A stretch of 64,000 nt of DNA from Archivesica marissinica (taxonomy: Eukaryota > Mollusca > Bivalvia > Venerida > Vesicomyidae), in assembly GCA_014843695.1 (NCBI GenBank), contig CM026395.1, positions 47,646,813 to 47,710,812 on the forward strand. The letters run 5' to 3'. Position 1 is the first letter of the stretch; the number at the start of each line of letters is the position of its first letter. A model generated the notes under the pieces. The model saw only the letters and a program-made list of their open reading frames with translations, searched no databases and was not told the DNA's origin. The position numbers and the translations under genes are program-made. Below are positions 28,601 to 41,833 of this stretch, one piece after another.

Positions 28601-31600
28601 ACCCTATATATCAACCCTCCCTTATACCCTATATATCAACCCTCCCGTATACCCTATATATCAACCCTCCCTTATATCCTATATATCAACCCTCCCTTAT
28701 ACCCTATATATCAACCCTCCCTTATATCCTATATATCAACCCTCCCTTATATCCTATATATCAACCCTCCCTTATATCCTATATATCAACCCTCCCTTAT
28801 ACCCTATATATCAACCCTGCCTTATACCCTATATATCAACCCTCCCTTATACCCTATATATCAACCCTCCCGTATACCCTATATATCAACCCTCCCTTAT
28901 ACCCTATATATCAACCCTCCCTATATCCTATATATCAACCCTGCCTTATACCTATATATCAACCCTCCCGTATACCCTATATATCAACCCTCCCGTATAC
29001 CCTATATATCAACCCTGCCTTATATCCTATATATCAACCCTCCCTTATATCCTATATATCAACCCTCCCGTATATCCTATATATCAACCCTGCCTTATAT
29101 CCTATATATCAACCCTGCCTTATACCCTATATATCAACCCTCCCGTATACCCTATATATCAACCCTGCCTTATATCCTATATATCAACCCTCCCTTATAT
29201 CCTATATATCAACCCTCCCTTATATCCTATATATCAACCCTCCCTTATATCCTATATATCAACCCTGCCGTATACCCTATATATCAACCCTCCCTTATAT
29301 CCTATATATCAACCCTCCCGTATACCCTATATATCAACCCTGCCTTATACCCTATATATCAACCCTCCCTTATACCCTTATATCAACCCTCCCTTATATC
29401 CTATATATCAACCCTCCCTTATACCCTATATATCAACCCTCCCGTATACCCTATATATCAACCCTCCCGTATACCCTATATATCAACCCTCCCGTATACC
29501 CTATATATCAACCCTCCCGTATACCCTATATATCAACCCTCCCGTATACCCTATATATCAACCCTCCCTTATATAACCCTTATATCCTATATATCAACCC
29601 TCCCTTATACCCTATATATCAACCCTCCCGTATACCCTATATATCAACCCTCCCTTATACCCTATATATCAACCCTCCCTTATATCCTATATATCAACCC
29701 TCCCTTATATCCTATATATCAACCCTCCCTTATACCCTATATATCAACCCTCCCGTATACCCTATATATCAACCCTGCCTTATATCCTATATATCAACCC
29801 TCCCTTATATCCTATATATCAACCCTCCCGTATATCCTATATATCAACCCTCCCTTATATCCTATATATCAACCCTGCCTTATACCCTATATATCAACCC
29901 TCCCGTATACCCTATATATCAACCCTGCCTTATATCCTATATATCAACCCTCCCTTATATCCTATATATCAACCCTCCCTTATATCCTATATATCAACCC
30001 TCCCTTATATCCTATATATCAACCCTCCCGTATACCCTATATATCAACCCTCCCTTATACCCTATATATCAACCCTCCCGTATACCCTATATATCAACCC
30101 TGCCTTATATCCTATATATCAACCCTCCCTTATACCCTATATATCAACCCTCCCTTATACCCTTATATCAACCCTCCCTTATATCCTATATATCAACCCT
30201 CCCGTATATCCTATATATCAACCCTCCCGTATACCCTATATATCAACCCTCCATTATACCCTATATATCAACCCTCCCGTATACTCTATATATCATCCCT
30301 CCCTTATATCCTATATATCAACACTGCCTTATATCCTATATATCAACCCTCCCTTATACCCTATATATCAACCCTCCCGTATACCCTATATATCAACCCT
30401 CCCTTATATCCTATATATCAACCCTCCCTTATATCCTATATATCAACCCTCCCTTATATCCTATATATCAACCCTCCCTTATATCCTATATATCAACCCT
30501 CCCTTATATCCTATATATCAACCCTCCCTTATATCCTATATATCAACCCTCCCTTATATCCTATATATCAACCCTGCCTTATATCCTATATATCAACCCT
30601 CCCTTATACCCTATATATCAACCCTCCCGTATACCCTATATATCAACCCTCCCGTATACCCTATATATCAACCCTCCCGTATACCCTATATATCAACCCT
30701 CCCGTATACCCTATATATCAACCCTCCCGTATATCCTATATATCAACCATCCCGTATACCCTATATATCAACCCTCCCGTATACCCTATATATCAACCCT
30801 CCCTTATACCCTATATATCAACCCTCCCTTATACCCTATATATCAACCCTCCCTTATACCCTATATATCAACCCTCCCTTATACCCTATATATCAACCCT
30901 CCCATATACCCTATATATCAACCCTCCCTTATATCAACCCTCCTTATATCCTATATATCAACCCTCCCTTATACCCTATACATCAACCCTGCCTTATATC
31001 CTATATATCAACCCTGCCTTATATCCTATATATCAACCCTCCCGTATACCCTATATATCAACCCTCCCGTATACCCTATATATCAACCCTGCCTTATATC
31101 CTATATATCAACCCTCCCTTATATCCTATATATCAACCCTCCCGTATATCCTATATATCAACCCTGCCTTATATCCTATATATCAACCCTCCCTTATACC
31201 CTATATATCAACCCTCCCGTATACCCTATACATCAACCCTGCCTTATATCCTATATATCAACCCTCCCTTATATCCTATATATCAACCCTCCCTTATATC
31301 CTATATATCAACCCTCCCTTATATCCTATATATCAACCCTCCCTTATACCCTATATATCAACCCTCCCGTATACCCTATATATCAACCCTCCCTTATACC
31401 CTATATATCAACCCTCCCTTATATCCTATATATCAACCCTCCCTTATATCCTATATATCAACCCTCCCTTATACCCTATATATCAACCCTCCCTTATATC
31501 CTATATATCAACCCTCCCTTATATCCTATATATCAACCCTCCCTTATATCCTATATATCAACCCTGCCTTATATCCTATATATCAACCCTCCCTTATACC

Positions 31601-33035
31601 CTATATATCAACCCTCCCGTATACCCTATATATCAACCCTCCCGTATACCCTATATATCAACCCTCCCGTATACCCTATATATCAACCCTCCCGTATACC
31701 CTATATATCAACCCTCCCGTATACCCTATATATCAACCCTCCCGTATACCCTATATATCAACCCTCCCGTATACCCTATATATCAACCCTCCCTTATACC
31801 CTATATATCAACCCTCCCTTATACCCTATATATCAACCCTCCATTATACCCTATATATCAACCCTCCATTATACCCTATATATCAACCCTCCCATATACC
31901 CTATATATCAACCCTCCCTTATATCAACCCTCCTTATATCCTATATATCAACCCTCCCTTATACCCTATATATCAACCCTCCCTTATATCCTATATATCA
32001 ACCCTCCCTTATATCCTATATATCAACCCTCCCGTATACCCTATATATCAACCCTCCCGTATACCCTATATATCAACCCTCCCTTATACCCTATATATCA
32101 ACCCTCCCTTATACCCTATATATCAACCCTCCCGTATATCCTATATATCAACCCTCCCTTATATCCTATATATCAACCCTCCCTTATACCCTATATATCA
32201 ACCCTCCCGTATACCCTATATATCAACCCTCCCTTATATCCTATATATCAACCCTCCCTTATATCCTATATATCAACCCTCCCTTATATCCTATATATCA
32301 ACCCTCCCTTATATCCTATATATCAACCCTCCCGTATACCCTATATATCAACCCTCCCTTATATCCTATATATCAACCCTCCCTTATACCCTATATATCA
32401 ACCCTCCCGTATACCCTATATATCAACCCTCCCTTATACCCTATATATCAACCCTCCCTTATATCCTATATATCAACCCTCCCTTATACCCTATATATCA
32501 ACCCTCCCTTATACCCTATATATCAACCCTCCCTTATACCCTATATATCACCCTCCCTTATATCTATATATCAACCCTCCTTATATCCTATATATCAACC
32601 CTCCTTATACCCTATATATCAACCCTCCCTTATACCCTATATATCAACCCTCCGTATATCCTATATATCAACCCTCCCTTATATCCTATATATCAACCCT
32701 CCCTTATATCTATATATCAACCTCCCTATACCCTATATATCAACCCTCCCTTATACCCTATATATCAACCCTCCCTTATATCCTATATATCAACCATCCC
32801 GTATACCCTATATATCAACTATCCCTTATATCCTATATATCAACCATCCCTTATATCCTATATATCAACCCTCCCTTATACCCTATATATCAACCCTCCC
32901 TTATATCCTATATATCAACCATCCCTTATACCCTATATATCAACCCTCCCTTATACCCTATATATCAACCATCCCTTATACCCTATATATCTACCCCACC
33001 CGTATATCCTATATATCAACCATCCCGTATATCCT
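22650..33035. repeat. 25-bp minisatellite, right half, inverted orientation
   Basis: The same 25-bp unit read from the other strand (CCCTTATACCCTATATATCA plus ACCCT), about 415 copies over 10.4 kb. Local blocks of TATCC-type units alternate with TACCC-type units. Scattered irregular units (near 24,160-24,560, 26,130, 27,800-28,030, 29,575, 30,930, 32,550-32,720) look like low-accuracy consensus. Confidence 0.97.
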
Positions 33036-33149
33036 ATACACGTCAACTCTGTGAATCGATATATTTGCTTCACAACATGTTGTGTTTGTACTTGGCTTTG
33101 TGTTCTACATGTATGACATTTGAATTTCTTTAATATCAGATAACTCACC

Positions 33150-33458
33150 ATGTCAGGGGAACCGCTGCTTGTGGTAGCCATTGATTTTGGAACAACATAT
33201 TCTGGGTACGCATTCTCCTTTCGTCACGAATTTGAAAAAGACCCAACTCAAGTGACTGCCAATTTATGGATTGCCGGATCAAATGCTGTCATTTCTCAGA
33301 AAACTCCGTCCTGTATCCTATTCCGCCCAAATGGACAGTTTCATTCGTTTGGGTACGAAACGGAGGATCACTACAGTGAACTGACTCTTGACAGCAAGCA
33401 TCACGATTGGTTCTATTTCAGCCGGTTCAAGATGCGGATATCCAGTCAATACAATACG
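33150..33458 (+). CDS. HSPA12-like HSP70, right copy, exon 1 (N-terminus)
   Basis: A 309-nt exon with the same start context and length as the left copy. It encodes VVAIDFGTTYSGYAFSF (phosphate-1 loop) and HDWFYFSRFKM and ends ACG|GTATAA in phase 0, matching exon 2 at 37,496. The 5' strip 33,041-33,149 matches the left arm closely. The exon itself is intact; the gene is broken further on. The two gene copies point away from each other across the 25-bp array. Confidence 0.86.
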
Positions 33459-33573
33459 GTATAACGCTTATGTATCGTCGTCAAATAAACAACTTAGGGT
33501 AATATATGTATTTGGTTTGATTTATTTATGCTGCGACTAACACCCCCGTACGTTTTGTCATTATCTATTTTAT

Positions 33574-33816
33574 CACTTAAAATGCTACTCACAACAAAGT
33601 TGATTTTGCTAACAGCATAGTCAGATCAGACTGCACTGAACGTGCCATCTGACCAGGCTCTATGCTGTGCTATTCAGATAGTGGAGCTAAAACACTTGGT
33701 TGAATAGCAAGTAACATAGATCCTGATCAAATGCGGCGTTATGCTACGGATGATCTTGATGATCTTGATCTATGTTGTTTGCATATTACTTCCAATTTAC
33801 TCACCATTTAAGGGGT
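33574..33816. mobile_element. Candidate MITE in HSPA12 intron 1, right arm
   Basis: Right-arm copy of the element at 16,132-16,370, inverted with the arm. Ends are CACTTAAAATGCT and CACCATTTAAGGGG. It carries a small local duplication of GATCTTGAT near 33,750-33,765. Its presence in both arms places it before the duplication. Confidence 0.5.
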
Positions 33817-34667
33817 GATGTCAAATAGCTTACTCCCTCAATTCATGGACACTATCAGATAGTATTTTGCTCAATACATGTAATTATTGGTTTTTTATTA
33901 ATTGTGAAGCACATTGCTTGAGTTACTTAAAGCGACACTACATCAGTGAAAACACAAATTTCTACAGTATGTATATATTTTCCTATTATATGGTATAGTT
34001 TCCCCCCAAATATTTGTGTTGCAGATTTACCGTTATATCTCATATTTGTGCCTATTTATTTGTAGACTATTATCTCCAAACGACATTATCTGCATTTAGT
34101 ATTGACTCCGATGACAAACAAACGTCAATTCGGGAGCATGGATGAACGTTATATGAAATCGTACGTTTAATCCACAAAACACTGTTTACTGTTTCAATGT
34201 TAATGTTCAAATGTGTTCGGATGAATTTGTAGTAGCAATGCATTTATACGTGAACAAATGCATTTTATTTGCTTTTTGCGATGAAATGTCGTTTTAAAGA
34301 ATATACACACTAGTTTTAGCAACTTATATAATTGCTGTCGTTTGATGAAGAGGATTAGACAGAACTTGATTTCCCGTGCTAGGTAAACGCCGATAGGTGG
34401 CCTAACGCCGATAGGTGGCGTATTTTGCACGAATTTAAAATTTGTGAAAATAGCCGAGGGCATTCAGCGTTTTGGCTACGACCGATTCGGGTGTAATTTT
34501 TTATTTTTGTAATTATGTATTTTGAATCTTAACAATTTTGTGTTCCTTGTTGTGGTTACAAATGTTAGATTTTCAAGACAAGTACAGTCATAGTATTAAG
34601 GTGAATGTTACTCATGCGAAATAATATGTTCAGAAATGTCTACCGAAATAGTCACCATAATTATATA

Positions 34668-35466
34668 GATAGTTTATTGATAAGATATGGGATTCTATTG
34701 ATAAGATATGGGATTCTATTGATAAGATATGGGATTCTATTGATAAGATATGGGATTCTATTGATAAGATATGGGATTCTATTGATAAGATATGTGATTC
34801 TATTGATAAGATATGTGATTCTATTGATAAGATATGTGATTCTATTGATAAGATATGTGATTCTATTGATAAGATATGTGATTCTATTGATAAGATATGT
34901 GATTCTATTGATAAGATATGTGATTCTATTGATAAGATATGGGATTCTATTGATAAGATATGTGATTCTATTGATAAGATATGTGATTCTATTGATAAGA
35001 TATGGGATTCTATTGATAAGATATGTGATTCTATTGATAAGATATGGGATTCTATTGATAAGATATGTGATTCTATTGATAAGATATGGGATTCTATTGA
35101 TAAGATATGGGATTCTATTGATAAGATATGGGATTCTATTGATAAGATATGGGATTCTATTGATAAGATATGGGATTCTATTGATAAGATATGTGATTCT
35201 ATTGATAAGATATGTGATTCTATTGATAAGATATGGGATTCTATTGATAAGATATGGGATTCTATTGATAAGATATGGGATTCTATTGATAAGATATGGG
35301 ATTCTATTGATAAGATATGTGATTCTATTGATAAGATATGTGATTCTATTGATAAGATATGTGATTCTATTGATAAGATATGTGATTCTATTGATAAGAT
35401 ATGTGATTCTATTGATAAGATATGTGATTCTATTGATAAGATATGTGATTCTATTGATAAGATATG
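34668..35466. repeat. 21-bp minisatellite, about 38 units, right arm
   Basis: Units containing TATTGATAAGATATGTGATT or its GGGATT variant, in alternating blocks. Because 21 is a multiple of three, both strands stay open (repeated ILLIRYV or LINRITY); these ORFs are artefacts. The left arm has about six units, nearly all of the GTGATT type. Confidence 0.96.
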
Positions 35467-35627
35467 TGAACTTACATTTGTATTTACTACGTGTTTGTGT
35501 ATTAGGCCGACTACGAGTTGTAACGTTTGTATATTTCAATGCAATGGAATTTATGTATAACCTGTGCCTTTAAGTGGTATTGTTATTATTATGATCAATA
35601 TTGTTTACTGTTGAAGTGGTAATTAAA

Positions 35628-36386
35628 AGACGTCAGTCGGTCGTTCCTCGATGCTTAAACCTAGTCGGTCGTTCCTCGATGCTTAAACCTAGTCGGTCGT
35701 TACTCGATGCTTAAACCCAGTCGGTCGTTCCTCGATGCTTAAACCTAGTCGGTCGTTACTCGATGCTTAAACCCAGTCGGTCGTTCCTTGATGCTTAAAC
35801 CCAGTCGGTCGTTCCTCGATGCTTAAACCCAGTCGGTCGTTCCTTGATGCTTAAACCCAGTCGGTCGTTCCTTGATGCTTAAACCCAGTCGGTCGTTCCT
35901 CGATACTTAAACCCAGTCGGTCGTTCCTCGATGCTTAAACCCAGTCGGTCGTCTCGATGCTTAAACCCAGTCGATCGTTCCTTGATGCTTAAACCCAGTC
36001 GGTCGTTCCTTGATGCTTAGACCTAGTCGGTCGTTCATCGATGCTTAAACCCAGTCTGTCATTCCTCGATGCTTAAACGTAGTCGGTCGTTCCTCGATGC
36101 TTAAACCCAGTCGGTCGTTCCTCGATGCTTAAACCCAGTCGGTCGTTCCTCGATGCTTAAGCCCAGTCGGTCGTTCCTCGATGTTTAAACCTAGTCGGTC
36201 GTTCCTCGATGCTTAAACCTAGTCGGTCGTTCCTCGATGCTTAAACCCAGTCGGTCGGTCATCGATGCGTAAACCCAGTCGGTCGTTCCTCGATGCTTAA
36301 ACCCAGTCGGTCGGTCCTCGATGCTTAAACCTAGTCGGTCGTTCCTCGATGCTTAAACCCAGTCGGTCGTTCCTCGATGCTTAAAC
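35628..36386. repeat. 28-bp minisatellite (CGGTCG type), about 27 units, right arm
   Basis: Units contain CGGTCGTTCCTCGATGCTTA followed by AACCCAGT, with CCT/TACT and CCC/CCT variants and one shortened unit near 35,950. The left arm has about six. Confidence 0.95.
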
Positions 36387-36483
36387 CAAATAATATAACT
36401 AATTGATACAATTTGGTGTTGTGTTTTATTGTACTTGATTATTTACTTATCAAGTACATGTGGGGTTATGAAGTGTTACCTTT

Positions 36484-36706
36484 TGGTGTATGTATGTATG
36501 TATGTTCCTTTAATGTCAAACCCCTCGCGGGGACCTAGACATGTTTTCCTGGGCATGCTTAGTCGACCATAGCGGTTAACCAATACTAAGCAATGTGTGT
36601 GAGGTGCCTTGCTCAATGACACTACATACGTGGCCTGACCGAGTATCGAACCCGGGACCGTTCGATTCCAAATCCGACGCTCTATCACTGGACCACGGAC
36701 GCCACT
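36484..36706 (-). mobile_element. tRNA-headed SINE (family C)
   Basis: On the minus strand: tRNA-like A box (TGGTCCAGTGATAGAGCG), B box (CCCGGGTTCGATACTC), then a body with AGTGTCATTGAGCAAGGCAC. Ends in short CATA repeats. It has no left-arm counterpart. Confidence 0.65.
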
Positions 36707-37136
36707 AATGGAGATGTGATGCAACTAATGGAGATGTGACGCCACTAATGGAGATGTGACGCCACTATTGGAGATGTGATGCAACTAATGGAGATGTGAT
36801 GCCACTAATGGAGATGTGATGCAACTAATGGAGATGTGATGCCACTAATGGAGATGTGATGCAACTAATGGAGATGTGACGCCACTAATGGAGATGTGAC
36901 GCCACTAATGGAGATGTGATACAACTAATGGAGATGTGATGCAACTAATGGAGATGTGATGCCACTAATGGAGATGTGACGCCACTAATGGAGATGTGAC
37001 GCCACTAATGGAGATGTGACGCCACTAATGGAGATGTGACGCCACTAATGGAGATGTGATGCAACTAATGGAGATGTGATGCAACTAATGGAGATGTGAC
37101 GCCACTAATGGAGATGTGACGCCACTAATGGAGATG
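36707..37136. repeat. 20-bp minisatellite (ATGGAGATG type), about 21 units
   Basis: Unit GCCACTAATGGAGATGTGAC with GAT GCAACT variants, wedged between two SINEs and starting inside the first SINE's edge. No copy in the left arm. Confidence 0.95.
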
Positions 37137-37139
37137 GAG

Positions 37140-37329
37140 TATCACGAGCAATTTTAATCACTCTCGTTGGCGCGGATGAAAGCGTATAATTATGTGGTCA
37201 TTCGTGTGGGAGGAAACCGGAGTACCCGGATAAAACCCACCTGTCCGATCTGACGAGCAACGTACCAGGATCGAACCCGAGTTTCATTGGTGAGAAGCGA
37301 CCGTGCTAACCACTAAGCTAATCGGACAG
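37140..37329 (-). mobile_element. tRNA-headed SINE (family A), right arm, first copy
   Basis: On the minus strand the tRNA-like head reads GATTAGCTTAGTGGTTAGCA and later GGGTTCGATCCTGG. The body has the same TACTCCGGTTTCCTCCCAC core and GCCAACGAGAGTGATT tail as the other family A copies. It lies directly upstream of exon 2; the left arm lacks this copy. Confidence 0.68.
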
Positions 37330-37495
37330 CAAATTAATATACATATATAATACACTGTGAAGAAAATGGCAATACAAATTATTATCAAACTATTGCATAT
37401 TCAGTTAACATATAGGCAGCAAGCCAGCAAGCCATGTTTGAACAGTAAGTCCATACACCTTGAGTCCGAGTAAGGAAAAATAAAATATGTTCCAG

Positions 37496-37717
37496 AGTGT
37501 TCACAAAACATTGAAGATTCGGGACGAAATGGGAAAAGAAATGCTTGCAATGGATGTGTTTGCTGCCGCAATTCGTTACCTGAAAGAACACCTTATGAAG
37601 TCGTGTGCGGACAAGCTGATTGGCGGTTTAGATATTGGAGACATTCGATGGGTCCTTACGGTACCTGCAATATGGAGTGACGGAGCGAAACAGTTCATGA
37701 GAACGGCAGCAGAACAG
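37496..37717 (+). CDS. HSPA12-like HSP70, right copy, exon 2
   Basis: A complete 222-nt exon (74 codons, phase 0 at both ends) with acceptor TATGTTCCAG and donor CAG|GTTAGT. It encodes EMGKEMLAMDVFAAAIRYLK and WVLTVPAIWSDGAKQFMR, an ATPase-domain segment of HSP70/HSPA12. It still has the roughly 20 bases of 5' coding sequence and the acceptor that the left copy lost at 13,347. Confidence 0.82.
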
Positions 37718-37788
37718 GTTAGTTTTCATAATATGTTAGTTTATACTTTATTTATTTTACAACGATTGCGAAGCTTTTATATATTATA

Positions 37789-37983
37789 TTAATCACTCTC
37801 GTTGGCGCACATGAAAGCGTAAATGTGGCCATTCATGTGGGAGGAAACCGGAGTACCAGGAGAAAACCTACCTGCCCGATCTGACGACCACTGTACCACC
37901 TCACATACTTCCCGGCTCGAGGATCGAACCCAGGCTGCATTGGTGAGAAGCGAGCGCATTAACCACTGCGCTAATCGGACGGC
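37789..37983 (-). mobile_element. tRNA-headed SINE (family A), right arm, second copy
   Basis: On the minus strand the head GATTAGCGCAGTGGTTAATG and B box GGGTTCGATCCTCG lead into the family body and tail. It is orthologous to the 5'-truncated copy at 12,922-13,074 in the left arm, so it predates the duplication. Confidence 0.7.
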
Positions 37984-39024
37984 GTCGGTATACACGTGTA
38001 AAGAGTGAACCGGAACTCATGTGTGAAAATGACGTGTCTCCAGTGGCTCAACGGAAGTCGTCTGGGAGCATGCGCCGCTAACAAAGCCACATGACGCGCG
38101 CGTCATGCACGGATGGGATGCATACAAACGTACGGACAACGTGCTTGCAATCCTCGCGCAATCCATTCCTTACAGTTATGGGATGAATGTGGCGATTATG
38201 AATTGCTACCGTATTTAACAGCTGTTTCAGTGATAGTAGCGTGGCGAGTATGCACATGGGCAGACCAATAGTCCTGTCTTGACGTCGCGACGAACACGTT
38301 ACCTACGGACGCGATCGCGGTTGGTCGACAACCCATGCAGTTTGACGATGGACAAGCCATTCTATCGTGGAAACATTCTCACTAAACTCCATAGCAACCT
38401 TATTGTAGCCTTTAACCTTGCATTAGAAATATAATAACCTGACCCCTCTGAACTTCCGTCAGCCGTACCATGATTGCAAGTGCTTCCTCAAGTGCTTACC
38501 TAAAGAGTATCAATATATGACAAGATGCGGTGACGACCTTGACATATGCAATCATTCTACTGCACGTGTATTTGCTTTTGTCACTGTATCTATGTGACAC
38601 GGTTTGAGTGCACAGCGATCAAGATAGTCGTCTGACATGTTTTCATAATTTTAGGCCAAACATTTAAATAGTTGTATATTTTGCTACCCTGTTACTGTAT
38701 ACCCTTTATCATTTCAGTATATACTGGAGTGGACAAAGCATCCGATACATTAGTTGTATGTTTCGAATTAATTATGTTGCATATTGCAATATCTATATGA
38801 AAGAATAAGTATAAGCATCCTACATACCATGCTAATTGGTAGTCCGTAATATTTGGATAGTCGAAATACCGCTTGATGCTTAAAGTTGAGGTGTGTGTAA
38901 TTTCTCAAGACACCATTTTTATGCCCCCAAAGAGGCATATATTTTTCGCACTGTCAGTGTGTCCGTCCGTTCTAGTTATATTTCCAGTCCGCGCTGTAAC
39001 TACTTCGACTAGTGTGGGGGCATT

Positions 39025-39702
39025 TGTTACGATGTGGACTCGGTGAGGCTCTCTGGACGTAATCACAGCAACAACAAAGTCTTAATAGTATTTAATTACA
39101 TCTAAGAGCCGACATTATAACCAACACAGAGACGCTAGTCTCAATAGTAACCAACCAGGCTCTCTCCCTCTCTCAGTTGTCCGAGATGGTTTTATAGACA
39201 ATTGTGAGGAGAGCTATAAGCTCTGCCCACAATTCTTTTAACTAATCAAATTCATTTAGCTTTTCAATTGTTGACAATTTGGCATGGAATATCAAATAGA
39301 CTTGATCACACGATCATGCGTTTCCATGACATTGTGATCCCGTCCGTGTCTACTGCCAGAGAGAGTGCAACACCTCTGCAAACCACGCATTAATTCCGGC
39401 TTGCACCAGTCAATTCATTGTGTGTACGCTGCTTAGTAAGCACTCTATCACCACATGTCTGGTGAAATCCCATACGATGGTTGCGTGATCCAAACAATGG
39501 AATTCCACCATCCATTTTATCAAGTGCAGACATGTATATCATATGTCCCCAACAAAGGACATACCGTACACACACTGAAAAGACTGTTGTCCTATAATAT
39601 AATCATACATGTTTAAATAATTAAATTAAGAGTCATCAAAACATAAGGTTATTAATCACTACACATGTATATAGGCGTAAGGCAAAAGGTAACTATGTTA
39701 CA
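39025..39702. mobile_element. Probable solo LTR, 678 bp, right arm only
   Basis: Starts TGTTACGATGTGG and ends ATGTTACA (TG...CA), flanked by a 4-bp CATT duplication (39,021-39,024 and 39,703-39,706). The left arm has the empty site, GGGGGCATTCATAAC with one CATT, near 12,060. No coding sequence inside. An LTR-type element fits best; a MITE with poor ends is possible. Confidence 0.6.
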
Positions 39703-39942
39703 CATTCATAACTTACTGTGATATTTCTTGTTATATTAAAGTTAGTTGTTTTCATGTTGATACTGGTTAAATATACACAAACTGAACTGTTCATGGAATT
39801 ACAATGTATAATGGTACGATTTTCTATCCCGTTTGAAGCAGGTAGGTATGAGTGTCTGTTTGGAAATGGCTACTTTTCAGATAGAGTACTTTGTAAATAG
39901 CTTGCTTTGATTTAAAGCAAAACTATCTACGTTTGTGTCGTA

Positions 39943-40738
39943 ATTGTGTGGTTGTACAGTGAATTGTGTGGCTGTACAGTGAATTGTGTAGTTGTACAGT
40001 GAAATGTGCGGTTGTACAGTACACTGTGTGGTTGTACAGTGAATTGTGTGGTTGTACAATGGTTTGTGGTTGTACAGTGAATTGTGTGGTTGTACAGTGA
40101 ATTGTGTAGTTGTACAGTGAATTGTGTTGTTGTACAGTGAATTGTATAGTTGTACAATGAATTGTATAGTTGTACAGTGAATTGTATAGTTGTACAGTGA
40201 ATTGTTTAGTTGTACAGTGAATTGTACAGTTGTACAGTGAATTGTATAGTTATACAGTGAATTGTGTAGTTGTACAGTGAATTGTATAGTTATACAGTGA
40301 ATTGTGTAGTTGTACAGTGAATTGTATAGTTGTACAGTGAATTGTACAGTTGTACAGCGAATTGTGTAGTTGTATAGTGAATTGTACATGTACAGTGAAT
40401 TGTATAGTTGTACAGTGAATTGTGTAGTTGTACATTGAATTGTGTGGTTGTACATTGAATTGTTTTGTTGTACAATGAATTGTGTTGTTGTACAGTGAAT
40501 TGTATAGTTGTACAGTGAATTGTGTGTAGTTGTACAGTGAATTTTATAGTTGTACAGTGAATTTTGTGGTTGTACAGTGAATTGTGTAGTTGTACAGTGA
40601 ATTGTGTTGTTGTACAGTGAAGTGTGTGGTTGTACAGTGAATTGTGTAGTTGTACAGTGAAGTGTGTGGTTGTACAGTGAATTGTGTTGTTGTACAGTGC
40701 AGTGTGTGGTTGTACAGTGAATTGTGTAGTTGTACAGT
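39943..40738. repeat. 20-bp minisatellite, about 40 units, right arm
   Basis: Complement of the left-arm 9,295-11,770 array, unit GAATTGTATAGTTGTACAGT with variants, without the 18/19-bp subtype. Open frames in it are artefacts. Confidence 0.95.
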
Positions 40739-40925
40739 GACAACTACAAGACAGAAGTGTTATAGTACAGCATCAATGTCTTATGATTCTAAAACGTTTT
40801 GCATGCAGATGGAAATGAGTCGGCTATTAATGCAATTTTGCAAGTGTACCTTGTCATTTGTGAAAAAGACATAAACTGTATTGTTCACAGCTTTGTAGGA
40901 AATCAATACGTTGTAATTTTCAGAT

Positions 40926-41098
40926 GGGTCAGTAGTCCAGTAGTTAACACGTTGGACTGCGAACTCAGGGGTCGCAGGTTCGATCACCCGTCTGACTTAG
41001 ATGAGACATAAAACCGAGGTGGTCTCATGTCGGTGTTTTACACTGTGTACGTAAAAGAACCAGAGGGGACTATGTAATGGTTCTCTGTCTGTGTCATT
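40926..41098 (+). mobile_element. tRNA-headed SINE (family B), right arm
   Basis: Head with GTCCAGTAGTTAACACGTTG and GCAGGTTCGATCACCCG, then a body with GTAAAAGAACCAGAGGGGAC. Orthologous to 8,950-9,105. Confidence 0.65.
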
Positions 41099-41253
41099 GC
41101 ACTATCCACCAAACATCTAAAATGACTAATATCTTGAAGAGGCGTCGCTCATATGGACAACCGGTAGCGACGATAAATAGACGTAAGAAAGATGGGTATC
41201 GTTTTTCAATTGCTGTGATCCGGCTATGCATACATTTATGACTTTTATTACAG

Positions 41254-41410
41254 GCTGGACTACCTGGAGAGCGTCTTATTCTAGCACTTGAGCCGGAGGC
41301 AGCATCTGTGTTTTGTAAATACATACCTGTTGAAAAGATGCATTGTTCCGGGAAAACCAAAGTTACGTGTTTCCAACCACAGTCGAAATATCTGGTAATG
41401 GATGAAGGAG
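41254..41410 (+). CDS. HSPA12-like HSP70, right copy, exon 3
   Basis: A 157-nt exon with acceptor TTATTACAG and donor GAG|GTGTGT, encoding GLPGERLILALEPEAAS and ending MDEGG, the start of the phosphate-2 motif. It differs from the left copy at few positions (glutamate instead of alanine before the glycines). It is intact, but its splice partner is destroyed by the transposon at 41,834-45,990. Confidence 0.8.
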
Positions 41411-41609
41411 GTGTGTTTATTCACAATCAATATATTCGTTTGTAAATATTTAACAAGTAATAACAGAAATGTCACACATATAAAAAGTATATGTATTGGA
41501 GTAATACCCACTAACCATACTTGCACCATCTGGCAACATACACAGTTAAATAATAGTTCGCAGGCACAATTCAATGACATTCCATGACTCAAAATATCAA
41601 TATGACATA

Positions 41610-41801
41610 CAGTCTACATCCGTTATGTCAAAGTCGGTTATGTCGAATTATCCGGTTATCTCGAAGTCAGACCAAAGTCCCGTTCATACACAATCATTTT
41701 ACATATGGCTCCGTTTATATCAAAATTCGTTAAGTCAAACTTTGGTTATGTCGAAGTATGCTGTTCGGTCCGACGGAATTCAACATATCGGATGTAGACT
41801 G
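41610..41801. mobile_element. MITE with TA target duplication (right arm)
   Basis: A 192-bp element, ends CAGTCTACATCCG and CGGATGTAGACTG with flanking TA. Ortholog of 8,244-8,439. Confidence 0.75.
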
Positions 41802-41833
41802 TACATACGTTTTATAAATGTCAGGGTGCAGAA

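Noticed and set aside
22650..33035. CCCTTATACCC array as telomere
   Set aside because: 25-bp unit with no short G-rich telomere motif, and it is internal and inverted.
34605..35573. ORFs of about 300 aa of ILLIRYV or LINRITY
   Set aside because: 21-bp repeat is a multiple of three, so both strands stay open; not coding.
36476..36724. 82-aa ORF
   Set aside because: Lies within a tRNA-headed SINE.
39877..40743. 288-aa ORF of repeated SLYNYTIHCTT
   Set aside because: Right-arm 20-bp minisatellite; artefact.
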